NCBI RefSeq assembly: GCF_003339505.1
Contig: NZ_QPIW01000028.1
Location: 1 to 64,000, forward strand
Length of the DNA: 64,000 nucleotides
Source of the DNA: Runella aurantiaca
GTDB lineage: Bacteria > Bacteroidota > Bacteroidia > Cytophagales > Spirosomataceae
Reading direction: 5' to 3'
A program made the position numbers and the translations under genes. Shown piece after piece: positions 46,201-54,715 of this stretch. A model generated the notes under the pieces. That model ran no database searches. It had not been told where the DNA came from and saw nothing but the letters and a program-made list of their open reading frames with translations. The stretch's first letter is position 1; each line of letters opens with the position of its first letter.

Positions 46201-46527
46201 ATGGCAACTAAAGAAATCAAGACTTATTCGCTTGCCGAAATGAAGGACAAGTATATCGGTAAAGTTGGTACTGCTGACCGTGACGAATACGAATATGAAC
46301 TTCGTATGGACGTTTTGGGAAAAATGATTAAAACAGCAAGACAAGAACGCCATTTGACACAAGAAGAACTCGGAAGACTTGTAGGAGTTCAGAAAGCCCA
46401 AATTTCCAAACTTGAAAGCAGTGCAAACAGTGCAACAGTTGGCACTATTTTGAAAGTATTTAAAGCATTAAAAGCAGAGATAAACTTTAATGTAAAACTC
46501 GAAGACAACTTTGTTAAACTTGTCTGA
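46201..46527 (+). CDS. HigA-like HTH antitoxin (orphan)
   Basis: A protein of about 108 residues with an N-terminal SLAEMKDKYIGKVGTADRDE segment and a HTH domain LGKMIKTARQERHLTQEELG then VGVQKAQISKLESSANSATV. This is the pattern of HigA antitoxins of HigBA modules, which normally follow a HigB RNase gene. No HigB reading frame is found in the 200 bp upstream, and the neighbour is the reverse transcriptase. The ATG at 46201 is preferred over ATG 46165 and TTG 46156 because it matches the family start. It may be a stranded antitoxin or a regulator of the RT gene. Confidence 0.75.
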   Translation: MATKEIKTYSLAEMKDKYIGKVGTADRDEYEYELRMDVLGKMIKTARQERHLTQEELGRLVGVQKAQISKLESSANSATVGTILKVFKALKAEINFNVKLEDNFVKLV

Positions 46528-46655
46528 CAGAAAAGAAAGCCGAACGCACAATAGCAGTTTGGCAATAAGGCCCCAATCCCCAACAACCGTTAGCTATAAA
46601 GTATAATAACAACACGAATAGCAAATTGACATTCAACCGCTAGACAATAGACACA

Positions 46656-46940
46656 ATGACACTTTTTTGGGTTCTTTGGGGCATCGACGCTGTAATATCG
46701 CTGGTGGTGCTGTATTTTTTCTTCATTGGCTTAGTAGATGGCTCCGTCTCCTCCTTCAATATGGGCTTATGGGTCATGATTTTATTGGGCATCGGCGCCA
46801 TTATGCTGGGGAGTCTGTGGCTAAAATCAAATGACTATCTCCGTATAGCCAAGATCGTTCTGGCTATTTTGGCCGTACCCGGGCTACTGTATGCTTTATT
46901 TATGCTCATGATCATTATTACCAAACCGCGCTGGAATTAA
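46656..46940 (+). CDS. Small integral membrane protein
   Basis: A 94-residue protein with three hydrophobic helices (about residues 5-27, 36-53, 63-88) joined by short polar loops and ending in KPRWN. Related short proteins in Bacteroidota are sometimes labelled osmoprotectant transporter permease, a name I consider unsupported because the protein is too short for a permease. Function unknown. It marks the return to core-like base composition after the RT island. Confidence 0.65.
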   Translation: MTLFWVLWGIDAVISLVVLYFFFIGLVDGSVSSFNMGLWVMILLGIGAIMLGSLWLKSNDYLRIAKIVLAILAVPGLLYALFMLMIIITKPRWN

Positions 46941-47044
46941 CCTTTCAGGCCGTTTTTTTGACGATTCAGTCGGAGGGAGTTGTTCTACGAAAAAGGTTTT
47001 TGTTGTTTTACAGTCTCTTTAACAACTCAAAAACACGATTTGCA

Positions 47045-47893
47045 ATGAAACTTTTCTCCTCCGTAAGCACGCTCCTCCTTTGTCTAAGCCTAGGAATGGC
47101 GCACGCCCAAATCAAAACCCCCGCTGCCAGCCCCTCCGCCACGGCGGTACAAAGCATCGGTTTGGCCAATGTAACCGTAGAATACAGCCGCCCAGCGTTG
47201 AAAGGCCGTAAGTTATTCGGCACCCCTCTGGCCCCTTACGGTCAAGTTTGGAGAACGGGCGCCAACAAAGTGCCTAACCTGATTTTATCCCAAGAAATGA
47301 CCCTCGAAGGACAAAAAGTACCTGCGGGCACGTATGGTTTGTTTACCATCCCGACCGAGACCGAATGGACGATTATTCTGAGCAAAAACCCCAATCAATG
47401 GGGAGCGTATGGTTATAAACAAACCGACGACCTCCTCAGGTTTAAGGTAAAAGCCGAAAAAACGGCGAAAACGGAAGAGTATTTCACGATTGAATTTACC
47501 GACTTTACGCCCAATTCGGCCAAAATCGCCATTCGTTGGGAGAATTTACAGGCCAAATTCAGCATTTCGCACGACCCCGATGCGCAAATCATGGCGGAGA
47601 TTCAACAAAAAATAAACGCGCCTACGGTCACTGAAGGTACGTACTCAGACGCCGCAAATTATTACTACGACACCAACCGCGATTTGAACAAAGCCTACGA
47701 ATGGGCCAATAAAGTGGTCGAGAAAGAAAAAGAATACTGGACCTACTACCTGCGGGGGAAAATTGCCGCTAAAATCGGAAAATGCGACGTAGCCATCGCT
47801 GATGCCCAAAAAGGCTTAGAACTGGCAAAAAAAGCCAACGATGGGGCCTACATCCTAAACCATACCAACGTCTTAAAAGCTTGCGGGAAATAA
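47045..47893 (+). CDS. DUF2911 secreted protein with C-terminal TPR-like region
   Basis: A 282-residue protein with a signal peptide (MKLFSSVSTLLLCLSLGMAH, cleavage near AHAQ), a DUF2911 domain (about 25-170: VTVEYSRPALKGRKLFG, PYGQVWRTGANKVPNL, PAGTYGLFTIPTETEWTIIL), and a helical end with NKAYEWANKVVEKEKEYW that resembles a TPR pair. DUF2911 proteins are common in Bacteroidota and of unknown function. The ATG at 47045 is chosen over a longer frame from 46958 since it yields the signal peptide. Confidence 0.8.
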   Translation: MKLFSSVSTLLLCLSLGMAHAQIKTPAASPSATAVQSIGLANVTVEYSRPALKGRKLFGTPLAPYGQVWRTGANKVPNLILSQEMTLEGQKVPAGTYGLFTIPTETEWTIILSKNPNQWGAYGYKQTDDLLRFKVKAEKTAKTEEYFTIEFTDFTPNSAKIAIRWENLQAKFSISHDPDAQIMAEIQQKINAPTVTEGTYSDAANYYYDTNRDLNKAYEWANKVVEKEKEYWTYYLRGKIAAKIGKCDVAIADAQKGLELAKKANDGAYILNHTNVLKACGK

Positions 47894-47915
47894 ACTCTTT
47901 TATAAGTCACTCATA

Positions 47916-47955
47916 TACAGAAGGGTTGAAAGTCTGACTTTCAACCCTTCTGTGT
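47916..47955. terminator. Bidirectional intrinsic terminator
   Basis: Perfect 15-bp stem (47918-47932 and 47938-47952, CAGAAGGGTTGAAAG type) with a 5-nt loop, between convergent genes. Confidence 0.7.
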
Positions 47956-47976
47956 GTATAACCAAATTTGAATTTT

Positions 47977-49209
47977 CTAATCGACTCTCCACAACAGCGA
48001 AGAATCTCCGTAGCTCAAAAAACGATAATCGTTGGCCAAAGCCGCTTGATAAACGCTACGCCACTGTGGACCCAAAAACGCCGCCACTAACAGCATCAAC
48101 GTTGAGCCCGGTTGGTGATAATTCGTAATCAGTCCTTTACATATTTTGAAACGATATCCTGGAAAAATCATTATCTCCGTCTCCCCCACCAATTCTTCTA
48201 GCTGAGCACCCGCCATGTAAGCCAAAATAGCCTTTAAAGACGCTTGAGGTGTGGGTTCGAAGGGATAATCCAAGTAAGGAGTCAGCTTTTCAATAAAAAA
48301 ATGCTCACCGTCATTTCTTTGGCCTAAAGACGAAGTCAGCAATTTGACCCCAATCCAGTATAAACTTTCTAATGAGCGCATGGAGGTGGTGCCAACGGCA
48401 ACCACTTGCTCAATGTTCAGAAGAAGATTTTCAATAAAGGATTTCTTAAAAACCACCTGCTCCGAATGCATGGTATGCTCCACCGCATTCTGAACCTTTA
48501 CGGGTTGGAACGTGCCCGCCCCCACGTGCAGGGTTACAAAATCGTGGTGGATGCCTTTATCGGAAAGTTGCTGAAATACATTTTCCGTAAAATGAAGCCC
48601 AGCCGTGGGGGCCGCTACGGCTCCCTCTACTTTTGAATACACGGTTTGATACGTATCCGAATCATGCGCATCGGCATGACGCCCCAAATAAGGCGGCAAC
48701 GGAATTTCGCCCAATGCGCGAATCACGTCGGCAAAATACAAGCCCCCCGACCAACTGAAATGAACCCAATTTTTTTCGTTATCAATCAGTTCGGCCTCTA
48801 CACTGCACTTTGTTCCTTGCACCACACACTCAATACTGAGTTTTTCTCCCGCTTTCCAACGTTTCTTATTCCCAATCATGCAACTCCAAACGCAAAACTG
48901 GGTTTGCTGCATGATGTCATTGATAATGCGGGAAGGCGCTTCTGGATGCAGTAAAAAGATTTCGATGGTTGCTCCCGTTGCTTTCTGAAAAAAGACCCGC
49001 GCAGGAATTACTTTGGTATTGTTAAAAACCAGAAAAGTATGCTGCGGCAAAAACTGCGATAAATCATAAAAATGCTCGTGCTGGATTTGACCGTTGTCAA
49101 AAATAAGCAGTTTTGAAGTATCGCGAGGTTCAACAGGAAAGCGGGCAATACGCTCATCGGGTAAGTCGTAATGATAATCCGCGAGTGGTATTTCGGGGAG
49201 ATTTTGCAT
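47977..49209 (-). CDS. queA: S-adenosylmethionine:tRNA ribosyltransferase-isomerase
   Basis: A 410-residue queuosine-pathway enzyme that transfers and isomerises the ribose of SAM onto preQ1 in tRNA to make epoxyqueuosine. Typical motifs: LPDERIARFPVEPRDTSKLL, FLVFNNTKVIPARVFFQK, VEGAVAAPTAGLHFT, FVTLHVGAGTFQPVK, and NYHQPGSTLMLLVAAF. It is longer than the roughly 350-residue E. coli protein, as is usual in this phylum. The DUF1648-like gene lies 17 bp upstream on the same strand, so an operon is likely. Confidence 0.92.
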   Translation of the reverse strand: MQNLPEIPLADYHYDLPDERIARFPVEPRDTSKLLIFDNGQIQHEHFYDLSQFLPQHTFLVFNNTKVIPARVFFQKATGATIEIFLLHPEAPSRIINDIMQQTQFCVWSCMIGNKKRWKAGEKLSIECVVQGTKCSVEAELIDNEKNWVHFSWSGGLYFADVIRALGEIPLPPYLGRHADAHDSDTYQTVYSKVEGAVAAPTAGLHFTENVFQQLSDKGIHHDFVTLHVGAGTFQPVKVQNAVEHTMHSEQVVFKKSFIENLLLNIEQVVAVGTTSMRSLESLYWIGVKLLTSSLGQRNDGEHFFIEKLTPYLDYPFEPTPQASLKAILAYMAGAQLEELVGETEIMIFPGYRFKICKGLITNYHQPGSTLMLLVAAFLGPQWRSVYQAALANDYRFLSYGDSSLLWRVD

Positions 49210-49226
49210 AACAGACCCTCAACTAA

Positions 49227-49736
49227 CTAAAGCTCCTCTACTTTTGGTTTTATCATCAACCGAATGGGCAATGCCAAAACGATGATTAACAACAAAATCA
49301 CAATTAGATAGAACAACCCTTCAAAATCGCCGATTTTAAAGGTAAATTCGTTGTTGACCGTGGCAAGAACAAATACCGTCATGGCAATAATGGTATTAAT
49401 CATGGCGACCAAGCTAAAAATCCAGTTTTGAATATGCTCGTTGAGGTCATCGCGTTGGGCGGTCCATTCGGTTTGGTTCGGAATAGGCAGTAGATGACTC
49501 GGCAATTTAATGAGTTGGCGGCCCAAGGCGGGAAAAAGAACATTGTTGGCCACAATCAGTGCGACCAGAATATAGAAAACATCTGACTTCCCAATGAATT
49601 CGTCGGCTTTACCGAAGGCGTCAAAGTGTACACCGACATCAGCACTAAAAAGACTATAACTGTAAATAGATGTACCAAACACCGCAATCATTGAAAAAAA
49701 ACGCCACGTGCGGATGGCTAAAGTTGTAAATTTCAT
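49227..49736 (-). CDS. DUF1648-like membrane protein
   Basis: A 169-residue protein with four hydrophobic segments (about 10-30, 52-70, 103-125, 138-160). The segment ADVGVHFDAFGKADEFIGKS resembles the DUF1648 motif (x-P-x-H-F-x-x-x-G-x-x-D) of SdpI-type membrane proteins. Function unknown. Just upstream (49741-49813) lie complementary AAGGGTTAA/TTAACCCTT words that may terminate the preceding RNase gene. Confidence 0.6.
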   Translation of the reverse strand: MKFTTLAIRTWRFFSMIAVFGTSIYSYSLFSADVGVHFDAFGKADEFIGKSDVFYILVALIVANNVLFPALGRQLIKLPSHLLPIPNQTEWTAQRDDLNEHIQNWIFSLVAMINTIIAMTVFVLATVNNEFTFKIGDFEGLFYLIVILLLIIVLALPIRLMIKPKVEEL

Positions 49737-49740
49737 AGTT

Positions 49741-49815
49741 AAAAAGTTAAGGGTTAAAAGTCAAAAATTAAAGGTTTGCATTAACCCCTAATTTCTAACT
49801 CTTAACCCTTTATCA
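49741..49815 (-). terminator. Possible terminator of the RNase E/G gene
   Basis: TTAAGGGTTAAAAGT-type words at 49747-49761 are complementary to ACTCTTAACCCTTTA at 49799-49813, with a 37-nt loop; a weak hairpin without a clean T tract. Confidence 0.35.
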
Positions 49816-49829
49816 ATGTTTTAAAGAAA

Positions 49830-51419
49830 TCAAGTTGCTGCGATTTCTATTTCTTCACCGTATTTATCGTAGAATTTAAACTCAGTTACAGCCAAAGAGC
49901 TGTCTTTCAAAAGTTTAACCCACGATTTATATCTAAACAACCACTTGAGTCGGGGCGACGGGAATCCCGCCGTAAAGTACGCGTGCAAGTACGGGTGAAG
50001 GGCTACCGACACCTTTTGTTCATTTTGACGGGTAAGGAGATATTCAAGGTTATTTTCAATAATATCCGAAATCAGGATACTGGGCTGAATCGTACCAGTT
50101 CCATTACACGTTGGACACACTTCGCGGGTCACAATGTTAATTTCTGGACGAACCCGTTGGCGCGTAATCTGCATCAACCCAAACTTTGTCAGCGGGAGCA
50201 ACGTAAACTTCGAACGGTCGGCCTTCATTTCGGCTTTCATTTCGTCGTATAGCTGCTTTTTATGCTCGGCTTTCTTCATATCAATGAAGTCTACCACAAT
50301 GATTCCGCCCATATCGCGCAAGCGCAATTGGCGGGCAATTTCTTTCGCCGCTTCGATGTTGGTGTGCAGTGCCGTGTCTTCCTGATTTTCCTCGTTATTG
50401 GACTTGTTACCGCTGTTGACATCTATCACGTGGAGTGCTTCGGTGTGTTCTACGATGAGATACCCACCTCCCGGAAGGCTTACCGAGCGTCCAAACAATG
50501 ATTTAATTTGCTTTTCAAGGCCTACCTGCTCAAACAGCTTATTTTTGCCGCTGTATAGTTTGAGAATTTTCTCTTTATCAGGCGCAATCGTGTGAATAAA
50601 CCCTTTGATGTCGTCGTACATCTCTTTGGTATCCACCGTGATACTATCAAAAGTATCGTTTAGTAGATCTCGCATAATGGACGACGCCCGATTCATCTCC
50701 CCGATGATTCGGTCACGGGGTTTTGCTTCGGTGAGCATTTTCATTCCGTTTTCCCACTTTTGAATGGAGTTTTGAATATCTCTATCCAATTCTTCCACTT
50801 CCTTATTGGCCGCTACGGTGCGAACAATAATCCCGAAGTTAGCGGGTTTCACCGAGGTCATTAATCGGTGTAAACGGGTGCGTTCAGCCTTATCCGTAAT
50901 TTTTTTAGAGATATTGACTGAATTTGAAAAGGGAACTAACACCGCGTAGCGACCTGCAATAGAAATGTCGCAAGATAGACGGGGGCCTTTGGTAGAAATA
51001 GGCTCTTTGACAACCTGGACGAGTATGGGCTGATTTTTGCCCAACACTTTGTCAATTTTTCCAAGTTTGTCAATTTCCGGCTCCATTTTGAAGTTATTCA
51101 ATTTGCCGGAATTCATTCGCTTCGCAATGACCTCTTTGGTCAATTTGTTAAGCGACTGGACGTTTGCACCTAAATCATGGTAATGTAGAAAAGCATCTTT
51201 TTCGTATCCGATGTCAACAAAAGCAGCGTTCAAACCAGTAACGAGTTTCCGAACAGTTCCTAAATAAATATCACCGACCGTAAAACTGTTTTCCGACTCC
51301 TCCACATGGTACTCCACAAGGCGCTTTTGTTGCAAAAGCGCTATGCGTGTCCCTTTTTGTGAGGCACTGATGATTAATTCGCTACTCAATGTTTTGTAAG
51401 GATCTAAGGTGAAAACCAT
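49830..51419 (-). CDS. rng: Ribonuclease E/G family protein
   Basis: A 529-residue endoribonuclease of the RNase G type. N-terminal S1 domain (about 38-125, DIYLGTVRKLVTGLNAAFVD), RNase H-like and 5'-sensor region (GPRLSCDISIAGRYAVLVPF), DNase I-like catalytic region with IDVNSGNK and IVVDFIDMKK (metal-binding Asp residues), and the Zn-link CPTCNGTGTI (two Cys). It processes 5S/16S rRNA and decays mRNA. There is no long disordered degradosome-type tail, so RNase G is the better label. Confidence 0.88.
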   Translation of the reverse strand: MVFTLDPYKTLSSELIISASQKGTRIALLQQKRLVEYHVEESENSFTVGDIYLGTVRKLVTGLNAAFVDIGYEKDAFLHYHDLGANVQSLNKLTKEVIAKRMNSGKLNNFKMEPEIDKLGKIDKVLGKNQPILVQVVKEPISTKGPRLSCDISIAGRYAVLVPFSNSVNISKKITDKAERTRLHRLMTSVKPANFGIIVRTVAANKEVEELDRDIQNSIQKWENGMKMLTEAKPRDRIIGEMNRASSIMRDLLNDTFDSITVDTKEMYDDIKGFIHTIAPDKEKILKLYSGKNKLFEQVGLEKQIKSLFGRSVSLPGGGYLIVEHTEALHVIDVNSGNKSNNEENQEDTALHTNIEAAKEIARQLRLRDMGGIIVVDFIDMKKAEHKKQLYDEMKAEMKADRSKFTLLPLTKFGLMQITRQRVRPEINIVTREVCPTCNGTGTIQPSILISDIIENNLEYLLTRQNEQKVSVALHPYLHAYFTAGFPSPRLKWLFRYKSWVKLLKDSSLAVTEFKFYDKYGEEIEIAAT

Positions 51420-51487
51420 TCCGTAAACCTTACGAATGGTTCAAAACAACTACATAGTCAAAAAGGCATTTGACGAAGCATATAAAA

Positions 51488-51523
51488 CCCAAAACCAAGG
51501 TTGAAAAGCACCTTGGTTTTGGG
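51488..51523 (-). terminator. Intrinsic terminator of the AURKAIP1/COX24 gene
   Basis: Perfect 13-bp stem CCCAAAACCAAGG/CCTTGGTTTTGGG (51488-51500 and 51511-51523), followed on the minus strand by TTTTATA. Confidence 0.7.
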
Positions 51524-51529
51524 ATAAAA

Positions 51530-51619
51530 TTACTTCTTCTTATGACGATTTTTTCTGAGGCGCTTTTTCCGTTTGTGAGTAGCGATTTTGTGTCTTTTTC
51601 TTTTCTTTCCGCAAGGCAT
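51530..51619 (-). CDS. AURKAIP1/COX24 domain mini-protein (29 residues)
   Basis: A 29-codon gene too short for most gene finders. It encodes MPCGKKRKRHKIATHKRKKR and ends RHKKK, with 18 Lys or Arg in 29 residues. This is the bacterial AURKAIP1/COX24-domain protein of Bacteroidota, related to the mitoribosomal protein mS38 and expected to bind 16S rRNA. It lies between a TPR gene and the RNase E/G gene and has its own terminator. Confidence 0.85.
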   Translation of the reverse strand: MPCGKKRKRHKIATHKRKKRLRKNRHKKK

Positions 51620-51704
51620 AGCTTTACAATTTTTAAGTTAATTAGTATGTTACAGCGGTCATGTACCGCATGTTATTCGTTTGTGAGTACCGCGAATAAC
51701 GGTT

Positions 51705-52550
51705 TTATTTTAAGTCTTTTTCCAACTCAGTAATCGCCGCTTGAATGGTAGGGTCTTTCTCCTGACCTTTCACGACCGACAGTTCTTCCAACGCCTCTTT
51801 ATTCTTTCCCGTTTGAGCCAATGAAACGCCCAAATAAAAACGAGCTTTTGAATTCATGGGGTTTCCTTTCAACAATTGACGAAAACGTTCCACCGCTTTT
51901 TCGTACTGGTTTGAACGCATCGATAGAAGTCCCAAGTTAAACAAAGCTACTTCATTGGTTGGGTCATTTGCCAAAACTTCTCTCAACAACAAGATTCCCT
52001 GCATGGGTGTTTCCGTAGAAACGTAGGTCATCGCCATGTTGGCTTTGGCGTTGAGAAGAGCAGGGTTCTTATCAAGCGCTTTTTGGTACCATTCTCTCGC
52101 CTTAGCACCTAATGCTGAGGACTTTTTGGTGTCAACTGCAAAACTAAATGCATCATAATAACGGTCGCCAGCACGAAGCAAGTTAGGCTCGGCAGGCTCC
52201 AACAAAGCAAGCGTTTCTGCATACTTTGCGGCGCTGTCAAATTTTCTGATGTTCAGATAAAAATCAGAAAGCTTTAGTGCCGCTCCTCCCTTTTGCTTTG
52301 AATCCCGGGCAGAAACCAACTGCTGAGATAGCGCCGCGACCGAATTTTGCTGTTCGGCAGTCAATGGCTCAATGTGCGTTTCCGCAGCGGTCGAAGTTGT
52401 TTCGGCTTGGCCCGATGCAGGTGCCTGAGTGCTGTCTTTACCCTCCGAAAGTTCTCGTTCTTGGCTTTTAACAACAACTTTTGGCAAACTATAAAGCCCA
52501 CCAATGAGTACAGTAGCCAATAAAATAACAATCAGGATTGAACGGTTCAT
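51705..52550 (-). CDS. Membrane-anchored TPR protein
   Basis: A 281-residue protein with an N-terminal transmembrane helix or signal anchor (residues about 4-22, SILIVILLATVLIGGLYSL), a disordered Ser/Thr/Ala-rich linker (about 30-60), and four or more TPR units (about 75-280), for example KFDSAAKYAETLALLEPAEP, NEVALFNLGLLSMRSNQYEK and SKARFYLGVSLAQTGKNKEA. It probably faces the periplasm. It lies 34 bp downstream of the HU gene on the same strand. Function unknown. Confidence 0.8.
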   Translation of the reverse strand: MNRSILIVILLATVLIGGLYSLPKVVVKSQERELSEGKDSTQAPASGQAETTSTAAETHIEPLTAEQQNSVAALSQQLVSARDSKQKGGAALKLSDFYLNIRKFDSAAKYAETLALLEPAEPNLLRAGDRYYDAFSFAVDTKKSSALGAKAREWYQKALDKNPALLNAKANMAMTYVSTETPMQGILLLREVLANDPTNEVALFNLGLLSMRSNQYEKAVERFRQLLKGNPMNSKARFYLGVSLAQTGKNKEALEELSVVKGQEKDPTIQAAITELEKDLK

Positions 52551-52584
52551 AACATTTTCAGGCAGCTCCTTCGTGCCGTTGAAA

Positions 52585-52869
52585 TTACTTTTCTGAGCCT
52601 TTTACTTGCTCAACAAATACTTTAGCAGGCTTAAAACTTGGAACATAATGCTCGTCAATGACGATTGCAGTGTTCTTAGAGATGTTACGAGCTACTTTTT
52701 TAGCGCGTTTTTTGTTAACAAAACTACCAAAACCACGAACATAAATGTTCTCACCTTTGGCCAATGAGTCTTTTACTACTGTGAAAAACGCTTCAACTGT
52801 TTCAGAAACGTGTGCTTTTTCGATGCCGGTTTGATCGGCAACTGCTGCAATTAAGTCTGCTTTCGTCAC
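52585..52869 (-). CDS. HU family DNA-binding protein, GTG start
   Basis: A 94-residue histone-like protein: TKADLIAAVADQTGIEKAHV, AFFTVVKDSLAKGENIYVRG, FGSFVNKKRAKKVARNISKN and a C-terminal PSFKPAKVFVEQV. It binds and bends DNA. The open frame reaches 52938, but the extra 23 residues are unlike the family, and homologues begin M-TKADLI, so the GTG at 52869 is the likely start. An exact -7 element TACTTTTG lies at 52970-52977 on the minus strand. Confidence 0.88.
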   Translation of the reverse strand: MTKADLIAAVADQTGIEKAHVSETVEAFFTVVKDSLAKGENIYVRGFGSFVNKKRAKKVARNISKNTAIVIDEHYVPSFKPAKVFVEQVKGSEK

Positions 52870-53042
52870 TTTTTTAAACTTTAAGGTTATAAAACTGTTA
52901 TTCTTTGTAATATTAGTTTCAAAATCCTGCGGAGCCAATCTATTTTACAATCGGCTTATTTTGAGCGCACAAAAGTAGTATAATTTCAACAAAATGCGAA
53001 AATCTTTTACGCCTTAATTTCAAAACAAACATTCGAAAACCA

Positions 53043-54104
53043 TTGAATAACAAGTTTTTTGCCAACGAGCTCATTAAATGGTATGAGTATCATCACCGAG
53101 ATTTACCCTGGCGACGCACCCGCAACGCCTACTATATCTGGCTCTCAGAAATTATTCTTCAACAAACCCGTATCGCGCAGGGATTACCATATTATGAACG
53201 TTTTGTAGAAGCCTACCCCACCGTCATTGATTTAGCCAATGCTCCTGAGCAAGAGGTCATTCGACTCTGGCAGGGCTTAGGTTACTATTCCCGGGCGCGC
53301 AACCTGCATCAAACGGCCAAATACATCGTCGAAGAACTCAACGGTGCGTTTCCGACAACCTATGCAGGATTGCTTAAACTAAAAGGAATCGGCCCATACA
53401 CCGCCGCCGCCATTGCATCTTTTGCTTACGATGAACCCGTAGCGGTAGTAGATGGCAACGTATACCGGGTACTGTCGAGGGTATTTGGGATTGATACCGA
53501 TATTACCAGCGGCGACGGGCAACGGCAATTTGCCAATTTGGCCAATGAACTTATTTCTCGTGAGCAACCCGCAACCTACAATCAGGCCATCATGGAGTTT
53601 GGGGCCGTTCAGTGTACTCCGTCATCCCCTGACTGCCTGTTGTGTCCTGTTCAGCCCCATTGTGTTGCTTTTGCCACTGGAAGGATTCATTTATTGCCCG
53701 TTAAAGTCAAGAAAACCAAGGTGCGAGAGCGTTTTTTTAACTATTTTGTCATTGTCCAAAATGGACGGATTGCCATGCGACAACGAACCGACAAAGATGT
53801 CTGGCAAAAGTTGTTTGACTTTTACCTAATTGAAACAGACGCAACCGTTCAAAGCATCGACGAATTTACTGACAATCAGATAATTAGTTCTATTTTCTCT
53901 CAAACAACAATTAGTCCCCCAAGCCGTATTTTTACGCATATTCTCACCCATCAACGTATTCAGGCGCAGTTTTGGGTACTTGAAGTTCCCCTCGAAGTTA
54001 CCTTGAATCTACCCCCCGAATTGGCTTTTTTAACGGAAGAAGAAATAGAGAATGTACCCAAACCTGTCTTGGTTACGTCTTATTGGAAAGAGCATTTTTT
54101 TTGA
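53043..54104 (+). CDS. mutY: A/G-specific adenine glycosylase, TTG start
   Basis: A 353-residue base-excision repair enzyme that removes adenine mispaired with 8-oxoguanine. HhH-GPD domain with catalytic Glu in LSEIILQQTRI, helix-hairpin-helix LLKLKGIGPYTAAAIASFAY, catalytic Asp in VAVVDGNVYRVLSR, four Cys of the [4Fe-4S] cluster in CTPSSPDCLLCPVQPHC, and a C-terminal NUDIX-like 8-oxoG recognition domain. The first codon is TTG at 53043; no in-frame ATG precedes the family's conserved WYEYHHRDLPWR. Confidence 0.93.
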   Translation: MNNKFFANELIKWYEYHHRDLPWRRTRNAYYIWLSEIILQQTRIAQGLPYYERFVEAYPTVIDLANAPEQEVIRLWQGLGYYSRARNLHQTAKYIVEELNGAFPTTYAGLLKLKGIGPYTAAAIASFAYDEPVAVVDGNVYRVLSRVFGIDTDITSGDGQRQFANLANELISREQPATYNQAIMEFGAVQCTPSSPDCLLCPVQPHCVAFATGRIHLLPVKVKKTKVRERFFNYFVIVQNGRIAMRQRTDKDVWQKLFDFYLIETDATVQSIDEFTDNQIISSIFSQTTISPPSRIFTHILTHQRIQAQFWVLEVPLEVTLNLPPELAFLTEEEIENVPKPVLVTSYWKEHFF

Positions 54105-54238
54105 GTATTTTTGTGATTGAAAATCCCGAAAAAACACCCAAAATCGGGAATTAAAATGCTCATTTTTCGTTAGAGACTTTACCTGATTTTAGTGGTGAGC
54201 TTATTCAAATTCGTAACTTTAAACATTTATATAATACA

Positions 54239-54712
54239 ATGGCAGGAGTAAACAAAGTAATTCTATTGGGCAATTTGGGCAGCGACCCAGAAGTACGTCA
54301 CCTCGAAAATGGTTCAGCGGTGGCACGCTTCAACATTGCTACTTCGGAAGCCTACACCAATCGCAGTGGAGAACGGGTAGAGCAAACGGAGTGGCACCGA
54401 ATTGAACTTTGGGACAATTTGGCCAAAATCGCCGAACAATACCTTCGCAAAGGCAATACCGTCTATATTGAAGGAAAACTGCGTACCGAAACTTGGACGG
54501 ATAAAGAAGGGAAACAGCGTGAAGGAAAAACCGTACGGGCCAATACGATGCAGTTGGTAGGAGGCAGAAACAGCGGAGGAGGAGATAGTAACGAACAATC
54601 TTCACAATCCAACGTAGCTACCCAAGCAAGCCGCCCGGCACCTGCACCCAAACCCGCCGAGCCGATTTCGTCAGATCTTGGCGGTAGTGGTGACGATGAT
54701 TTACCGTTTTAA
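54239..54712 (+). CDS. ssb: Single-stranded DNA-binding protein
   Basis: A 157-residue OB-fold protein: VNKVILLGNLGSDPEVRHLE, TEWHRIELWDNLAKIAEQYL, KGNTVYIEGKLRTETW, then a Gly/Ser/Gln/Pro-rich linker and the acidic C-terminal tip DDDLPF that recruits partner proteins. It protects ssDNA in replication, recombination and repair. A clear terminator follows. Confidence 0.96.
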   Translation: MAGVNKVILLGNLGSDPEVRHLENGSAVARFNIATSEAYTNRSGERVEQTEWHRIELWDNLAKIAEQYLRKGNTVYIEGKLRTETWTDKEGKQREGKTVRANTMQLVGGRNSGGGDSNEQSSQSNVATQASRPAPAPKPAEPISSDLGGSGDDDLPF

Positions 54713-54715
54713 CAA

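Larger units (their letters stand above)
44377..46655. other. Accessory island with reverse transcriptase and HTH antitoxin-like gene
   Basis: Between the PmoA gene and a small membrane-protein gene, base composition falls visibly to AT-rich and codon use shifts toward A/T endings. Both ends carry similar words: CAGTTTGTGGCAAG at 44410-44423 and CAGTTTGGCAATAAG at 46555-46569, the latter followed by AACCGTTAGC. This fits a transferred gene cassette; no integrase or transposase is present. Confidence 0.5.

Noticed and set aside
46656-46940. Annotation as osmoprotectant transporter permease
   Set aside because: At 94 residues and three helices the protein is too small for an ABC permease and no transporter genes are adjacent.
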